Of a DNA stretch of 7,472 nucleotides, positions 5,717 through 7,472 are shown in pieces. The translations under genes were made by a program, and so were the position numbers. Origin of the DNA: an uncultured Gemmatimonadota bacterium (GTDB lineage: Bacteria > Gemmatimonadota > Gemmatimonadetes > Gemmatimonadales > Gemmatimonadaceae). A model generated the notes under the pieces. It was not told where the DNA came from, ran no database searches, and saw nothing but the letters and a program-made list of their open reading frames with translations. Where the stretch lies: NCBI GenBank assembly GCA_903894655.1, contig CAITQY010000482.1:1-7472 (forward strand), given 5' to 3'. Numbering within the stretch: position 1 is the first letter of the stretch; the number at the start of each line of letters is the position of its first letter.

Positions 5717-6966
5717 GGGCGGCGTGAGAATGAAGCGGCCCGCAGTGGCACGGTCGCGTGGGCGGATGACGGGCGATGCGGCCAGCTGGCGCGCTGGACG
5801 AGACCGTCCAACGACGTGGAGAGATCAAACGCGCGCGACAAGGCGGCGCGCGCCGCGCTGTCGATCGGTGGCGTATCGAGCGGAATGAGCTGATACGCCG
5901 GTGCCGCCACAGTGGCGATCGGCCATTCGCGCGCCTGGCCCACGGCGCCGCCGATGAGCACGAGCGCCAGCGCGTCGCCATCAGCCGACGGACGCGCCGC
6001 GATGTCGTAGGTGGCGCGATCCCATGTGACGCGCGCCGAGTCCGTGGCCCACTCCGGCAGCGTGGCGCGCACAGATTTCCACCACACCGGCGCGTTCACC
6101 GTGATAGGCGGCGGATACAGCGCGAGGGCCTCGCCATCGGTGCCATGCCCGGGCACCATGAAGGCCACGGCGGGATGACGGCCAATGTCAGTCACGCCGA
6201 AGCTGACGGAATCGAAGCGAAAACTCTCGAGCGATTCCGACGCCACCGATGCCCGTTCGTCGCCCGCCGCGCCCGCGGTGCGGATCGAGTCGACCAGTTG
6301 CGTCAGGGATGCCCGCGCGGTCGCCGTGACACGTCGCGCCTCGTCGGCCCCCACCAGCACCTCGAGCGAGGCCAGGGCGCCACTGCGTACGTCGAGCACC
6401 ATCCGTCGCCCCGCATGCCGGTGCGCTGGACCGCCGTCCAGGTCGACGTTGAGCAGATGCTCAATCGTGATGTACGGTCCATGCACGTCGATGATTTCGA
6501 TGTCGTCGTTCACCACCGTGCGCGGATCGTTGGGCATTTCTTCGTCGGCCGGATCGATCTCCTCGTCACGAGGATGCGCGCGACGCCAGGCCGCGAGTTC
6601 GCGCAGGACGGTGGAGTCGCCGAACAGCAGCGTGCTGTCACGGTGCTGCAGTTCGCGCGACCACAGGCGCGCGCTCGCGAACGAGGCGTCGGGGTACTCC
6701 GCCCCCTCGTCGCCGAGGAAAATCTCGAACAACCGGCCATCGACTTCGGTGAGCAGGATCGGGGCACTGCGCACGCGCATGCCGTCACCGCCGCTGCGCA
6801 CCCAGTACGTGGAGTCGCCGGCCGCAAACAGGAACTCCGCCGGCGGCAGCGCCTCGCCACGCGACGCACGGTCGCCGCAGGCCGCCACCAACGCCGCCGC
6901 ACCCAACGACAGCGCGAAGAGGGCGCGAACGCGGCGCAACGCCGCACGCCGCAGAGCCGGCATCAT
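5713..6966 (-). CDS. Predicted secreted lipoprotein of unknown function (possible DUF3298/RsiV-like region)
   Basis: I do not recognise this 417-residue protein. It has a basic N-terminus (RRAALRRVR, 6-14), a hydrophobic core and a lipobox ending LVAAC, so C30 is the predicted lipidated cysteine and the mature protein would be anchored in the cell envelope. Beyond that it is soluble, with an acidic stretch at about 133-160 (RDEEIDPADEEM and NDDIEIID). A segment ITIEHLLNVDLDGGPAH (166-182), then LDVRSGALASLEVLV (191-205), then a late FGVTD segment (256-260) recall the order in DUF3298/RsiV C-terminal domains, which carry GG-AH and D--TG--L motifs. That link is a weak inference. The first ATG directly follows the TGA of the upstream gene; an AGGGAA 8 nt upstream supports it. 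A second ATG is adjacent. The C-terminal 25 residues are basic and low in complexity. Confidence 0.72.
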   Translation of the reverse strand: MMPALRRAALRRVRALFALSLGAAALVAACGDRASRGEALPPAEFLFAAGDSTYWVRSGGDGMRVRSAPILLTEVDGRLFEIFLGDEGAEYPDASFASARLWSRELQHRDSTLLFGDSTVLRELAAWRRAHPRDEEIDPADEEMPNDPRTVVNDDIEIIDVHGPYITIEHLLNVDLDGGPAHRHAGRRMVLDVRSGALASLEVLVGADEARRVTATARASLTQLVDSIRTAGAAGDERASVASESLESFRFDSVSFGVTDIGRHPAVAFMVPGHGTDGEALALYPPPITVNAPVWWKSVRATLPEWATDSARVTWDRATYDIAARPSADGDALALVLIGGAVGQAREWPIATVAAPAYQLIPLDTPPIDSAARAALSRAFDLSTSLDGLVQRASWPHRPSSAHATVPLRAASFSRRP

Positions 6967-7472
6967 TCAGGCCGTTCCCTGCACGAGCGCGCGCACACCG
7001 TCGAGCAGACGGGCGATCTCGCTGGCCGTGGTGTAGCACGAGCAGCCCACGCGCACGAGTCCCTCGTGGGCGAGACCGAGCCGGCGCGCGACCGTCGTGG
7101 CGTAGAAGTCACCGTTCGACACATAGAGTCCGAGCGGTGCGAGGAAGCGTGCGACCTCCTCCGAGGGGTGCCCCTGCACATGAAACGAGACGGTGGGCGT
7201 GCGGGCTGTGCCGGGCGGTGGCCCGAACACCGTCACGCCCTCGATGTCGTGCAGTCCATCCCACAGCTCGCGCAACAACACGTCGCCACGCTCGTGCAGC
7301 GCGTGCATGACCGTCCCGAGTCGCTCGCGACGCGAGGCAGTGCCGTCGATCGCGAGACTGGCGAGGAAATCCACGGCCGCGGCGGCGCCGACAATGCCCT
7401 CGTGATTCTGCGTGCCGGTCTCGAGACACTCCGGCACATAGTCGGGGGCCGGCTCGAGGCGCGGCAGGTCAA
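6967..7472 (-). CDS. Cysteine desulfurase-like aminotransferase class V (VC1184-type subfamily), 5' part outside window
   Basis: About 168 C-terminal codons are visible; the gene runs off the right edge, so its N-terminal PLP-lysine domain is not seen. ETGTQNHEGI near the start of the visible part matches the segment after the PLP lysine in cysteine-desulfurase-like fold type I enzymes. TPTVSFHVQGHPSEEVARFL, then GLYVSNGDFYATTVARRLG, then LVRVGCSCYTTASEIARLL match the C-terminal domain of the VC1184 subfamily, whose substrates are not well established. A role in Fe-S cluster sulfur supply is not shown: no scaffold gene is nearby and the subfamily differs from IscS and SufS. A GTG at 7437 lies in mid-homology, so it is internal. 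This is the first visible gene of the minus-strand operon; its TGA abuts the lipoprotein ATG. Confidence 0.88.
   Translation of the reverse strand, partial: DLPRLEPAPDYVPECLETGTQNHEGIVGAAAAVDFLASLAIDGTASRRERLGTVMHALHERGDVLLRELWDGLHDIEGVTVFGPPPGTARTPTVSFHVQGHPSEEVARFLAPLGLYVSNGDFYATTVARRLGLAHEGLVRVGCSCYTTASEIARLLDGVRALVQGTA
6975..6980 (-). promoter_or_regulatory. Ribosome binding site of the lipoprotein gene
   Basis: AGGGAA on the minus strand ends 8 nt before the ATG at 6966 and lies inside the last codons of the upstream desulfurase-like gene. It is the clearest Shine-Dalgarno sequence seen at any start in this window and supports the 6966 start rather than pure coupling. Confidence 0.6.

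Noticed and set aside
5105..5893. 262-codon plus-strand open frame antisense to the thioesterase gene
   Set aside because: The sequence is low in complexity and charged, and the opposite strand encodes a clear hotdog enzyme.
6185..7036. 283-codon plus-strand open frame antisense to the lipoprotein gene
   Set aside because: It is a serine/arginine-rich shadow without domains. The minus-strand frame has a lipobox, a ribosome binding site and precise junctions with its neighbours.

Overview
This GC-rich window looks like ordinary chromosomal housekeeping DNA from an environmental bacterium. The gene style (class II photolyase, KGG-repeat stress protein, a PF05977-like exporter, many leader-poor genes) would fit Gemmatimonadota. 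That placement is inference: the window has no rRNA or marker gene to settle it. I saw no mobile element, CRISPR array, tRNA, toxin-antitoxin pair or defence island.

Layout. Positions 1-1029 (+) hold the C-terminal two thirds or so of a class II CPD photolyase, cut by the window edge. After 31 nt comes a single-domain PLP-dependent threonine/serine dehydratase-like gene (1061-2053, +). A 15-bp GC-rich hairpin (2130-2163) lies between it and a convergent small KGG-repeat stress protein gene (2225-2593, -). A 236-nt divergent promoter region separates that gene from the ribonuclease Z gene rnz (2830-3792, +). Between rnz and the next convergent gene lies a 43-nt-armed imperfect palindrome (3813-3918), the most conspicuous non-coding structure here.

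Positions 3940-7472 carry a compact minus-strand operon of four genes, transcribed from right to left. They are an aminotransferase class V (cysteine desulfurase-like, partial), an unrecognised secreted lipoprotein, a hotdog acyl-CoA thioesterase and an EntS-like MFS exporter. The junctions are TGA directly followed by ATG, an ATGA overlap, and a stop followed after one nucleotide by GTG, so the genes are probably translationally coupled. No substrate or common pathway can be read from the sequence.

Two plus-strand genes (the dehydratase and rnz) share a start architecture: a -10-like hexamer (TATTCT, TATATT) followed by exactly 6 nt and then the ATG. This predicts leaderless transcripts beginning at or next to the start codon. 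This geometry, the palindrome and the lipoprotein in the coupled operon are the points most worth a second look. I do not see a convincing new multi-gene system.
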